From: Antedon mediterranea
Lineage: Eukaryota > Echinodermata > Crinoidea > Comatulida > Antedonidae
NCBI RefSeq assembly: GCF_964355755.1
Contig: NC_092670.1
Location: 26,897,795 to 26,961,794, forward strand
Length of the DNA: 64,000 nucleotides
Direction of reading: 5' to 3'
Each line of letters starts with the position of its first letter. The stretch's first letter is position 1. Under the pieces are notes generated by a model. It saw nothing but the letters and a program-made list of their open reading frames with translations. It ran no database searches and was not told the origin of the DNA. The position numbers and the translations under genes were made by a program. Shown here piece after piece: positions 23,101-32,474 of this stretch.

Positions 23101-26100
23101 CGTAAAATGGAGGTTCTACTGTATATAAAGAGTTACGACATTGGATTAAAGTCACGTGATATGAAGATCAAATTGTGTCAAACTTGTCTCCGTTAATGCA
23201 TGTAAAGTATAGGAGCAACAAAATATTTTCAATTTTTTTCTTATATTTAAAAAAATGTAATTGCACATTTTACGGTGAAATATCGATGTGCACAGCGTAC
23301 AGAAGTACTTGCGGAAAAGAATATTGCGTGCGTGTGCGCTAGTACATTATAAAGTTCGATTGATTCATTTTGGAACAAAACATCCCATAACTACGTCCTA
23401 TTAATACCAATAATAATATTTTCAATTCATAATGCATGCTTTGATGACTAAATAAAATAATAAAGTGTCGTGGATATATTTGTTCATATGCTGAAAAGGT
23501 TATGAACAATATTAAAATAATAAAGGCAAATTATTACAAATGTCTCTGAAATTTAATAACGTTGGCGGTGCAGTTTGTGTCAAAAACACACAGAAAGCCA
23601 TATACTGAATTTGTGTGTTTTTTGTATTGGTTCATGCTTTGATGTATCCTAACTTGCATGTAGGCCCTAGCATTTATTTTTTTGTTATAAAAAAAATATT
23701 TGTTACCAAATCAATACTATTAAGAAAATTAATTACTAAAATAAAAACGAAATCTAAGCATTATTTCATAGACAACAAAATCTAAAAAATAATGCATGAA
23801 CTACAGGAAAATGCTATACAAAATAGACGCGCGCGCCCTCAGCGTGCGAATTCTTTGACACAAAAATGGCTTCTAATCTTCAAAGTCGTAACTCTTTATA
23901 TGGCTCTGTAAAAGGCTGAATTACAGCACCCTCTATTACCGAGGGATCTGCGACAAACTCCTGAAGCGAAACTATTCTCTCTGTTCATAATTAACATACT
24001 TTCAAAGCTTATTGTACATTTTATGTCATTTAATTTTGAACTATTTCAACTTCTTTTTATAGGATTATATAGCAAGGTTTGGCCATGGAAGTGCAAAGCT
24101 GGCCAGACAAGCACAATCCAAAGAAAAAACACTGAACAAAATGGTTGCATCTGGTCTTACAGAAAGAGTGTATAATGACAAGGTATAACACATAGACATT
24201 TTTACCTTTAAATTTATATTTACAGTCAACTGCCAAAGAGACACCCTACGGTGAGCGATTTTAATGTTAAAATTAATTTTGGACTTACTAGGTAAAATTA
24301 GTCTAGTTACAAGTTGTTTTGGAGAGTTTTCAGATCATCCAAAATTGGAGAGTTGACTGTACATTTTGTAATCTCAACATTCATTAAGCTGTTGACATTT
24401 GATGATCCACAATGCAATTAATATTTTTGGCAAGTGTGTAGGTAGATTTTGTATCTACAAATTATTGGAAAAACAAAATTTGATTGACTTGTGAGAAATG
24501 ATGACATAAAAGGCCGAATTACAGCGCCCTCTATTACAGAGGGAGCGGTGACAAAAACTCCTGAAGCGAATATTGCTCTGATTTCACAGTCTTTTGAAAT
24601 AATTGATAGATCAACTTCTTCCATTTATTCCTTTCTAGCATTAATATTGATTATCTTAATTCATTTTATACTTTCAGTCGGTGAGTTTCTTCTTCCCAGC
24701 ATGTGGTAAAATCCCTCCTCCTGTTATCATGGTGGAGAATGTTAGCTTCAGATATGCAGATGATAAGGTAAATTTTTTTGCACTTTTTAAACTACATTCA
24801 GTTGCCTACTTTGTTATGTTCTTTTAAATGGCCAGTTTAATCACACTTTGTTGTTTTTCTGTATGCTCAGGGCTGCAAATTAACTTTTTCGCTTGGTAGT
24901 GCTATCAAATTTTTATGATGGCTCGTAATAATTTTTGGTAGCACCACCAATTTTTTCAGTAGCACCTGTTCGACAACTAAGCCCTTCCCTCAAAACCCCA
25001 TCCGCGCAGATCCGTTTTTAGTTAAGGTGGGGAGGGGGGTTGAGGTGTATAAAAATGGAATACAACCTTAGGCTGGGGGTCAGGGGGACGCCAAGGGCCC
25101 CGCCGAAGGTGGGGGGTGGGGGGGAGGTGGTTTGAGTAATTATAGGTTGTTTCAATCGATTTCTGAGCACATAAAAATTCCACCCAGAAGAATTCAATTA
25201 ATTTGGGTTATGCACATTTTAGGCACTGGTCCTGATGCGCCACTTATATTCACGCAAGATCTATTCTTTTTACAGTACAGAAAGAAATTACTGCTTTGTA
25301 TATACCCGTAACCTTTCGTAGCCTACGCGTAAATAGATTGTAGGTCATTGTTCTCTGAACGTATCCTGCAATTTACAAAGTATTGTTCGTTGCCTACGAT
25401 GTATTGTTTATGATAATTATCTACGCGTCGATCGTAGGATGGTTCGTAGGGTTAGTAATTTGTAAACACCAATGTCATCACCTTTAGGAGCATGAACAAT
25501 GAAAACAAACATATTGTTGGCTAATTAAAATCCTAGAAGACGTTAATTTTGTAGCCACCCTACACATCAGTTGTCCTAATTTGGCAGGAAATCCGCCGCC
25601 GAGACGACATTGGGCCCCGAGAGTTTCGGCGGCCTACATGATTCAATCCTACCTTGGGTTAGCGAATTATAAAAACGACACCTTGGCTAGGACACCAACA
25701 AAATATATGCAAAATAAACATATATTCTATGGATTTAACATAGGCCTTTGTAAATTATTATTACGACAAAAGGCCTGACCAGAATTTGGAGGGGAAAAAC
25801 AGTTTAGAGCTGTATTACGTTTGTCTGTTTGTAGCCACTCCTCATCCTTCAGGGTAGTTAGTTCTGTTAACAGCTGTTCTCTCTCCGAATATTTTTCAGC
25901 ACATCCCGATCTGCAAAATTACATTGAATTTCTGGTAATTTAAAAGCAGGTTAATGAAAACTTTATACATATACATATTATTTATTTAGCACAGTGGGTG
26001 GAAAAGTATTACAGTATTACCTTTTTTTATTCAGATGTCCTTATTTTGAAGACATTAGAAAAGCTTACATACCTCATTTTTACTTTATGTTTCCAAATAG

Positions 26101-29100
26101 TTATGTTAACTATGAAGAATTCATAAATACACTTACTTTTCAACCCTCTCTTTAACTGATCTCATGTTTACCTGCAAGGTGGATGAACGAAACACCTTGA
26201 GGGCAACATTGAAATTTGAAGCCCCATCGTTCCATTTTTCTCCATTTTCATAAGGGTTTAGTGACAGGACCTGCTTCAGCAGCATTATGTCCGTTGCTGC
26301 GCAATACCTTATGGTTTTTTTGCTATAAAGAAATAAAAGTTATGATATGATTTCAACTATTTTCATTTTCATAATACTAATAGACCATTCAGTGTTTTTA
26401 ACACTCATTATTAATACTAGATGGTACGCTCGCTTCGCTCGCGTACCATCTAGGTCGTGCCCACAGATGGTTCTCGAATACATACTAATTTCAGCGTTTA
26501 AAAAACTGGCGACTTCAAATGCACATGCAGGACAATAATACATGTTGTTTACAGGAACGAATAAATAGACACGGTGATTTATGTACTCAACTAAAATTAG
26601 CACCCCGGGAATTACTTCCGAAAAAGAAACTTGTCACAAAATAAGAAACAAACTGAATTTGTGTTTTGTATGTAACATTTGGGTTGAGGGATGGGGAAGA
26701 GGATGGATGCAAAGACGAACAATTTTTAAATATATTCTTTATCGATTTAGTAACGAAATATGAATTGTTTTCATGTTTTACAAATAATATACCAGTAAAC
26801 ACAGTAAAACATTGCGATTTAATACTTTGTTGAAACTGTCACCGTCATAGTCGATTGAAATAGTACAGTACATGTAACGATACATCACTAATACGACGTT
26901 TATATTTTTTGAAGTTACATGATTACAAACGTTCAGAAGGAACTGTCAGTAATATATTAAACACCTCTATTCGGGGCAAATCGTAAATTCGCTTTAATCG
27001 TCAATAAATAATTATCTAACTCAACTTAATTAGTAGGCCTAATGGTTAATTGTTTCATAGAGCCAATTATGCTACCCACTACCCAACTTGTATTGAAAAG
27101 TTGTTCTGCGTTTAGGGCATGTACTGATCATTCGTACTGTAGGCCTGCCCTCTACTGGCTTTACAACGCTACTCATGCCAGTGAGGGGAGGGTGGTGGTG
27201 TTGGTGGTGGTTTAGCTGCAATAATAAATTTGATTGTACATAATAGACGGCGACTGGAAAGGCTAGCTCATTATGCGTTAAAAAAAAGATTCCACAGATT
27301 GGAAAAAAGTGTATCGAATTTCTGTTATGGCTGTACAGTACTTGTCTTTATGACGCCTGAGGGAATAGACACTTGTGGAACAGAGATTGGAATGTTCCAT
27401 TTATCGCAGATCAAAACATTTGTATAAACGTATATTAAATCTATAAAAATAGTATTTTTTAAAGAAAATCGGCCTGTCTTCAACATTATGATGCTGTACT
27501 CGAGCTGTTCAACCGGTTTTCAGCTATTAAAAACAATTATCGTAGGAGGAGATAGGAAAATGCGAAGCATCCTCGCATTATTGTCTGCGGGTATTTTTCA
27601 AGTTGGACATCCATTAGACAGTGTATACCACGACCACGAAACACCCCTATTTAGGGCAAATCGTTGAACCTAAATTCGTTTTAATTGTCAATAACTAATT
27701 ATCTAACTCAATTTAATTAGTAAACATGGTTACATCAAATGGTTAAAATCAGTACCGAAAGTACGAACCAACTTTATATACCATCGAGTAAAAATTCTAG
27801 AAATAAACTGCGATTTACCGAATTTTGCCCTTACGTAAATTTATATATAGATTAGGCCTATACAGAAAAGCTCCATAACGAAAAATAATCGATAATCGAT
27901 CGAATAATTGATCATTTTAAATGACGACTTACCTATTTTCTTTCTGACCCAGTCCAAGCACTTTATTTAACAGCTCCTGGTAAATAAAATTGTAAATATT
28001 TTGGTGGACAATATAATATTTTTACAGCTAAGTAGGCCTAGTTATAAGTTAGGCCCTGGCTGTTTTATAAATTATACAAGCCATTAGTGACTAGCCTAGG
28101 CCTAGTAGTATATTAGTAAGTAGGATCGGAGGACCTGCCTGGCACCTAGGCCGCCTCCTCCTCTAGGCGTAGGCTAGGCCTAAACTAAATGTTTTCTGAC
28201 TAGGCCTAGGCCTACAGAAAGTTCACAAATATATAATTTAGATTAGTAGTCTAATTCTTATTTTAATAACTTATATCAGGAAAAGTACATGAAACGTTTT
28301 TTTGCTATTGGTCAAAAGTTTAACTCACCATGTCGCGACGTCGTGTATTTCTCGATTTTGCAGACGAGAACCAGCTCCTGTATCTCGGGCTACGAGCATT
28401 AGTTAATTAAAATTTCACATAAACTAATGACGTCATACACAAAAAACCCTTACTTTCTCGGCGGCTCGTTCCCGATCGAGATAGCGAAAGCTCTCTAATA
28501 TTCATGAGTTCCGCGAGAAAATCAAGCTTGAATGATTTTGCCTCATTACCGCAAGAGACGTTCACTTTCATGGTTGAGTAAGTAATAGGGTATGTTATCG
28601 CGGAACTCGCGGAAAATTAGTTTTTGGACGGCCCTAATAGTCGCAAACAGAAAAATTAGGTCGCAAATGCGACCAAATACCCCTTAATTTGCAGCCCTGA
28701 TGCTTTTGAGATAGTTTGGAAAAAAGTCTTTGGATAGAATGTTGACAAAAAACTGAGTAACAAAATGATTGTTCTACCACAAATTAGAAATTTTTTTAAT
28801 TCACAGATTTGTAGGTCTATTTTCATATTGTAATTTTTATTGTCTATCTTTTCATTTTTTTATCTAGCCATTTATATACAACAATTTAGAGTTTGGAATT
28901 GATCTAGATAGTCGAATAGCGTTAGTAGGTCCCAACGGAGCTGGCAAGTCTACACTTCTTAAATTGATAGTGGGAGATCTATCGCCAACCAGTGGAGGTA
29001 TACGAAAGAACTCGCATATACGATTCGGCAGGTATCACCAAGTAAGCATGTATTATTTATTTGTAGTGAATATTTTTAATTTTATTTTATTGACAAAATG

Positions 29101-30465
29101 ACATTAGTATATTATATATAGCAAGTTGCATTGAATTGGTTAAAATTCCGTCCTCTTGAATATAACTGTTTGAATAATTAGGTAGTTTACTCTACCTTGT
29201 TTAAAACAAAATTTGCTCACAATTATTAGCATGCCACCTTTTACAACTGCTTTTAGGATTTTCTTGGATATTATAGGATTTTTAATTTAATTCATTAAAC
29301 CTTTTTTTACCAGCATTTACAAGAAACTTTAGATATGGAAATGAGTGCTTTAGATCATATGTTAAAGGAATTCCCAGATGAGAAAGACCGGGAACAGATG
29401 AGGAAAAGTATAGGAAGATATGGGTTAACAGGCAAGCAGCAGGTAAGAACATTTCAATGAGATTACTTTCCATTAAAACTAAGAATATTCAGTTGAATGC
29501 CAATCCTGTGTTGATGTGCATTTTAAACAACCCTCAGCACTTTTTTAAAATGGTATTCTTTATTTTTGTGTAGAAATAAGCGATCCCTCTTATTGGCAGC
29601 GGGTTTCGTAGTGATGCTGTATTTATGTAATATGTACATAAGTAAAGTAAAGTGTCCACCACCCGAGTGGCTGAGGCGGGAAGGTTGTCCAGAAATTGCG
29701 CTCTTTTAGAGTAGAACCGTCCGTTAGTATGTACTCATTTAGTTTAGTACGTATTTAGGTTGTTTTGTGTGGCAGATTGAATAAAATTCAAGTCTGAAAC
29801 ATTTTTATTGTAACTATTGCCGTTTTTAGGTGTGCCCAATGAAGAATCTTTCGGATGGTCAAAGGTGTCGTGTCATCTTTGCATGGCTAGCCTTTCAAGC
29901 TCCTCATCTACTGTTACTTGACGAACCTACGAACCATCTGGATATGGAGACCATCGATGCTTTGGCCGAGGCAATTAATGATTTTGAGGGTGGTCTTATA
30001 CTTGTTAGCCACGACTTCAGGCTTATTAATCAGGTTTGGACAAGACAGTTATTTCTGTACTTTTGTGTGTGATGTAGAGGGGCACACTTGAAGAATGATG
30101 AAATTAAAGGCCGAATTACAGCGCCCTCTAATATTTGAGGGAGCAGTGACAAAAACTCCTGAAGCGAATTATTAAATCTGACTTCAAGGCTGACCTAAAA
30201 GTTTTAAAACATTTTTGTATAGGCAATGCAAGGCTTGTTGAAGAAACAATTGTTGGGTTTGTGTTCGAACAATGTAATGCCACAATAATTTAATAATCCG
30301 ATATCTTTTTAATTTGATTGACACATCTTTTAGGTTGCCAAAGAAATTTGGGTTTGTGAAAAACAGGCTGTAACAACGTGGAATGGTGACATCATCAAGT
30401 TCAAAAGAGAGTTGAAGGCAAGGGTTATGAAAACCAATGCAAAGGTCCGAGTGATGAAGAAATGA
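14010..30465 (+). CDS. ABCF2: ABCF2, ATP-binding cassette subfamily F member 2 (complete, 12 coding exons)
   Basis: ABC-F proteins are soluble twin-ATPase proteins that act on ribosomes and have no membrane domain. The joined exons are 14010-14106, 14285-14500, 14960-15148, 15519-15786, 15945-16047, 16438-16533, 24063-24182, 24678-24767, 28868-29041, 29314-29442, 29830-30033 and 30334-30465. They give 1818 bases, 605 residues plus TGA, close to the usual vertebrate length. Landmarks: a basic Lys-rich N-terminus; Walker A1 GPNGCGKST (100-108); signature FSGGW (213-217); Walker B1 LLLDEP (234-239); switch His267; an ABC-F linker of about 283-360; Walker A2 GPNGAGKST (414-422); signature LSDGQ (501-505); Walker B2 LLLDEP (522-527); switch His555. 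The start [14 protein letters not shown] matches the family. All frames join cleanly, with no internal stop. Introns 6 (7.5 kb) and 8 (4.1 kb) are swollen by transposons. Confidence 0.97.
14285..14500 (+). CDS. ABCF2: ABCF2 coding exon 2
   Basis: Covers the start of the first ABC domain ([20 protein letters not shown]) and the first part of Walker A1 (GPNGC). It uses a less common GTTAGT donor. Reading phase joins exon 3 within the Gly codon of GKST. Confidence 0.95.
14960..15148 (+). CDS. ABCF2: ABCF2 coding exon 3
   Basis: Begins with the second half of Walker A1 (GKST), followed by [20 protein letters not shown], which is characteristic of ABCF2, and an acidic helix. The frame can be read past the donor into the intron, but the spliced join to exon 4 restores family alignment. 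Confidence 0.95.
15519..15786 (+). CDS. ABCF2: ABCF2 coding exon 4
   Basis: Carries the signature [16 protein letters not shown] and Walker B with D loop, [12 protein letters not shown], of the first nucleotide-binding domain. Ends at TT|GTAAGT. Confidence 0.97.
15945..16047 (+). CDS. ABCF2: ABCF2 coding exon 5
   Basis: Contains the switch-histidine segment [20 protein letters not shown] that ends nucleotide-binding domain 1. Confidence 0.95.
16438..16533 (+). CDS. ABCF2: ABCF2 coding exon 6
   Basis: Encodes the beginning of the charged helical linker between the two ATPase domains ([20 protein letters not shown]). Its donor opens the large transposon-filled intron. Confidence 0.95.
16554..16597 (+). 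repeat. 44-bp dispersed repeat, partner of 46116-46159
   Basis: CTAGAAAGCCACTCCGAGAG and the following TGCATACCTCCGCCTACTGT recur, inverted, inside a SMARCAL1 intron. The family is unknown. Confidence 0.7.
17080..18788. mobile_element. hAT-like non-autonomous element inside H2 copy a
   Basis: The ends are inverted repeats CAGGCCTCGAATTT, of the CAGG type seen in hAT elements, and the element is flanked by the 6-bp direct repeat AAATGT (17074-17079 and 18789-18794). Several GGCCTTGGTGCCC-like subterminal motifs lie near both ends. An inner segment of about 45 bp is duplicated at 17647 and 17740. No transposase reading frame is seen. Removing the element restores continuous H2 sequence. Confidence 0.8.
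19004..20265 (+). mobile_element. Helitron family H1, copy A
   Basis: It starts TCTATATATAAATTTACGTA and ends in the palindrome CTAGATGGTACG...CCATCTAG. The insertion lies exactly between A and T of GATCAA|TCATTG, and the intact target is present in H2 copy b near 33155. A 5' TC, a 3' CTAG and an A|T insertion without target duplication are the Helitron hallmarks. A second copy lies inverted at 26417. No replicase gene is present. Confidence 0.88.
19980..20234 (-). pseudogene. ORF remnant inside H1, unknown protein fragment
   Basis: An 84-codon frame, antisense to the Helitron, contains [10 protein letters not shown] and [15 protein letters not shown]. The second H1 copy keeps the latter block in a broken frame ([15 protein letters not shown] near 26580-26620). 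It may be a captured gene fragment, but I cannot name a source family. Confidence 0.35.
20807..22120 (-). mobile_element. Helitron family H2, copy e (divergent)
   Basis: It begins (as the minus-strand 3' end) with CTAGATTTGAAATCTTCACG and a GACGAGTTAGGCTATC segment, preceded by A, as in the other H2 copies. Inner blocks TAGAAAGTTGATTATAAATT and GACAATAACAATAGGCTATC match the family. The right-hand end is approximate. The copy is more diverged than the others and has no replicase gene. Confidence 0.6.
22121..22611. other. Intronic spacer
   Basis: No exon or recognised repeat is seen apart from a short TAGGCCTAGCTAG patch near 22450 and a T-rich tract near 22560. Confidence 0.4.
22612..23915. 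repeat. Inverted-repeat element interrupted by a pogo-like MITE
   Basis: The left arm (22618-22644 plus 23124-23190) and right arm (23851-23915) are imperfect inverted copies sharing CATATAAAGAGTTACGAC and a TTTGTGTCAAA block. The interior is about 650 bp and non-coding. The pogo-like MITE splits the left arm at TA, and the uninterrupted right arm shows the original target sequence. Confidence 0.6.
22645..23121. mobile_element. pogo/Tigger-like MITE 1
   Basis: Terminal inverted repeats begin CAGTAGAACC, the classic pogo/Tigger-type end, and TA dinucleotides flank both sides (22643-22644 and 23122-23123). Subterminal TTTTACGTACG motifs are mirrored. It is 477 bp long and has no transposase, so it is non-autonomous. 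Confidence 0.85.
23910..23970 (+). repeat. ~80-bp hairpin repeat, copy 1
   Basis: Related to the copies at 24498 and 30095: GCTGAATTACAGCACCCTCT, a CCCTC...GAGGG hairpin, then ACTCCTGAAGCGAA. All three copies lie in ABCF2 introns in the same orientation. Confidence 0.75.
24063..24182 (+). CDS. ABCF2: ABCF2 coding exon 7
   Basis: Encodes the conserved linker end [20 protein letters not shown] and [11 protein letters not shown]. The acceptor is TTTTTATAG and the donor GTATAA. Confidence 0.97.
24498..24572 (+). repeat. ~80-bp hairpin repeat, copy 2
   Basis: ATGATGACATAAAAGGCCGA, a perfect CCCTCTATTACAGAGGG hairpin and AAAACTCCTGAAGCGAAT are shared with the copy at 30095. Confidence 0.8.
24678..24767 (+). 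CDS. ABCF2: ABCF2 coding exon 8
   Basis: Encodes [20 protein letters not shown], the entry into the second ABC domain. Thirty codons in phase 0. Confidence 0.97.
25727..28331 (-). CDS. Small SANT/Myb-like protein encoded within the hAT-like element
   Basis: Four minus-strand pieces join in frame: 28329-28331 (ATG at the exon end, before GTGAGT), 27933-27976, 26137-26322 and 25727-25910 (ending TAG). All have consensus splice sites. The product, about 138 residues, begins [18 protein letters not shown]. It contains a SANT/Myb-like stretch ([20 protein letters not shown], then [20 protein letters not shown]) and a [20 protein letters not shown] tail. This resembles N-terminal segments of a repetitive family of invertebrate proteins with a SANT-like fold, which bind DNA. 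Its role here is unknown: it may be a captured host fragment or a transposon accessory protein. No internal stop is seen. The start codon and the exon structure are inferred. Confidence 0.55.
26417..27851 (-). mobile_element. Helitron family H1, copy B
   Basis: On the minus strand it begins TCTATATATAAATTTACGTA and ends with a perfect palindrome around GCGAGCGAAGCGAGC closing in CCATCTAG, flanked by A and T, as for copy A. Long stretches match copy A (for example ACTCGATGGTATATAAAGTT). It is longer than copy A (1435 against 1262 bp) because of indels. It lies in an intron of the SANT-like gene. Confidence 0.88.
28868..29041 (+). CDS. ABCF2: ABCF2 coding exon 9
   Basis: Contains Walker A of the second ATPase domain ([20 protein letters not shown]). 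The donor is GTAAGC. Confidence 0.98.
29314..29442 (+). CDS. ABCF2: ABCF2 coding exon 10
   Basis: Encodes the helical segment ending [14 protein letters not shown], conserved in ABCF2. The donor is GTAAGA. Confidence 0.97.
29830..30033 (+). CDS. ABCF2: ABCF2 coding exon 11
   Basis: Carries signature [15 protein letters not shown], Walker B and D loop [15 protein letters not shown], and the switch segment [11 protein letters not shown]. The donor GTTTGG is a weak match to consensus, but exon 12 continues the family alignment exactly. Confidence 0.97.
30095..30169 (+). repeat. ~80-bp hairpin repeat, copy 3
   Basis: Same family as 23910 and 24498, here in the last ABCF2 intron, with CGCCCTCTAATATTTGAGGG forming the hairpin. 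Confidence 0.8.
30334..30465 (+). CDS. ABCF2: ABCF2 coding exon 12 and stop
   Basis: Encodes [30 protein letters not shown] and a short basic tail, ending in TGA. This matches the usual ABCF2 C-terminus. Confidence 0.96.
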   Translation, partial: VAKEIWVCEKQAVTTWNGDIIKFKRELKARVMKTNAKVRVMKK

Positions 30466-30908
30466 GCAGCTCAATGTTTAAACAACTTAGTGGATAAAGG
30501 ATCCAAAGGTCAACATTACATTGAAGCTCTTTATCATGTTACCTTTGTGAGTTACACAATTCCAGTATCTATTGTTTGTAGCTTAATGCTGTGAAACAAA
30601 AAGAAGTCCAGGTTTCATTATTTAATATTGCAAAGTTTTAAGCAGGAGTCATTGTGTGCATGCTGGGAATTGACCGCTTGTAAGTTTCTCAGGTTGTAAC
30701 TTTAGTTTTTGTATTAAGATATATGATCACACAATTATTTATGATTGTCTATATTATCTGTGGTTAATTTTAGCTTTCCTTGGATGCTGTTTTTTGGATA
30801 TGAATTCTGAATAACTTAGTATGCTTGATTAATTTAATCTACAATACTATAATATAGACAATACATTATTTGAATGCAAGCCAAGCACAAGGAAATGCAT
30901 TTCTAATA
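30466..30908 (+). other. ABCF2: ABCF2 3' untranslated region (likely)
   Basis: No AATAAA or ATTAAA occurs between the stop codon and the pogo-like MITE at 30909; only variants such as AATACA and AATATA are present. The first canonical signals are inside the MITE. Confidence 0.5.
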
Positions 30909-31660
30909 CAGTCGACTCCGCCTAAGTCGAATCTAATGGGACCGGTATAAAAATTCGAGTTACGCGAACTTCGACTTACAGATTTGCAAAAAAAAATGCT
31001 AGGCCTAGGCCTAGGTTCACTCACTAGCCGCACTATGGCTAGGCCTAGTGGACACTGCCCTGTCGCGGCCCACGCGATGAGCCTTCTTGAATTGAGTTTG
31101 CTTAGCTAGCTAGCTAGGCCTAATAAATGCTAAGCGGCAATAATAAACTGTATTTTCTTTTATGGTTTAAGCCCGAAACAATACAAAAACGTATAATAAA
31201 TACATTTCGGTTCTTATTCGAAATCGGTATCCATTGTTTATTGCCATCTGTCTAGCACAAAATAGGTACCCACAAAACGCCGCTCAAGTTCTCAACTCTG
31301 AAAAACAACTCATACGCTATACACTAGCGCGAGTTGTAGGACGCCGCCTATACTATACAACCTGCTTGAGAGAACCGATATGGTCCCACATTATCCCCTC
31401 TGTCGTTTGTTTATCGAATTACGTACGTTTCATCAGCTTTTTTAGCGCGTTGTTGCCGCGTAATTTGTGACTTCGACTTATACGATATAAATCACTAAAG
31501 AATGTGTGTATTCGGACCGCAAAAAGACGTCGACTTAGAAAAATTTGACTTACAAATAAAAATTACACAGTAATATATAGGAAAGAATTGGGACTTTCCT
31601 AAAAATTCGACTTCCGCGATTTTTCGACTTGCGCGAATTCGACTTAGGCGGAGTCGACTG
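30909..31660. mobile_element. pogo/Tigger-like MITE 2
   Basis: Terminal inverted repeats begin CAGTCGACTCCGCCTAAGTC, with TA on both sides (30907-30908 and 31661-31662). Repeated TTCGACTT motifs lie in both subterminal zones. At 752 bp with no transposase it is non-autonomous. It contains AATAAA hexamers at 31123, 31143 and 31195 on the plus strand. Confidence 0.85.
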
Positions 31661-32474
31661 TATAATATAAAAAGATTTAATGCAAATAATATGTAAAACC
31701 TAGTGTAGATTTCATTAGGGTGTAAGGTTAAAGGTATACTTTTTTTAATCATAAGCATAAGAATAAGAATATATCTATCAAAAGTATTTGTAATATACAT
31801 TTTTCTGAAAAGTCTAGAAAACTTGACAATTATCTTTAGTTTGCCACTATTTGGAGGAGTGTGTTACTTCTCATTTTGTTCATCTGCAGGATCAAATTAC
31901 TATTGATTCATAACTTGTTCAAACTAGTTTTCTGCAGTTTGTCACTTGCATTTGCTAATGTAGACTAGGCTTAGACTGATTAATATATATACGATTAAGG
32001 AATATCCACTTATTTATTATTAGTTATATTTAATACTTTTCATTGAAAATAAAAAACACATTTAAAAATGTTTAGTTTATAGTAACTTTGTGCTGCAAGT
32101 CTATACTTATGAAAGTAAAAGTATAATAAATATTCTTTATGGTTGAAAATATTTTTTTACAAATTTTTAGTGATTTTGAATTTATTTGAATATTTTGAAT
32201 GGCAGTTTGTGTTCAATAGGGTGTTGCAACAATGGGTGGGGTTCTTGCATTGCATTCTAACAGCAAATTGATTGGATTTAATCGTTATTTTTAGGCTGGT
32301 TACTGAAAATTTGTCCAGTCTCTGCTGCCAAAAATTAGGATTAATTTATTCACATGGTTAATAACACGTAGCAGAAACATTAGCATTTCTATCCTTCAAG
32401 GCTGTATGTGGTTATTTGAGCTTTTGTATTTTTTTAATGGTTTAACAAAAAAATAAGGTAAAATTTAAACCAAA
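31661..32474. other. Spacer between ABCF2 and H2 copy b
   Basis: AT-rich with no recognised exon. It could include distal ABCF2 3' untranslated sequence, since further AATAAA hexamers are present (for example near 32115). Confidence 0.4.

Larger units (their letters stand above)
16534..24062 (+). other. ABCF2 intron 6, filled with nested transposons
   Basis: In order, this 7.5-kb intron holds a short dispersed repeat, an H2 Helitron interrupted by a hAT-like element and an H1 Helitron, a second H2 Helitron, spacer, a pogo-like MITE sitting in an inverted-repeat arm, and one copy of an ~80-bp hairpin repeat. No extra ABCF2 exon is needed, since exons 6 and 7 join in frame. Confidence 0.9.
24868..28699 (-). 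mobile_element. hAT-like element carrying a SANT/Myb-like gene
   Basis: The termini are inverted repeats CAGGGCTGCAAATTAA and the element is flanked by the 5-bp direct repeat ATGCT (24863-24867 and 28700-28704). CAGGG ends with short target duplications fit the hAT superfamily. It contains a minus-strand split gene (28331 to 25727) and H1 Helitron copy B. I see no hAT dimerisation domain, so it seems to lack its own transposase. Confidence 0.75.
24768..28867 (+). other. ABCF2 intron 8, mostly one hAT-like element
   Basis: From 24868 to 28699 this intron is a hAT-like transposon with its own gene, itself carrying an H1 Helitron. The remaining flanks are short. A G-rich run (25020-25135, GGTGGGGGGTGGGGGGG) could form a G-quadruplex. 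Confidence 0.85.

Noticed and set aside
25581-25778. Plus-strand 65-codon ORF as a gene
   Set aside because: It overlaps the last exon of the minus-strand SANT-like gene and shows no domain.
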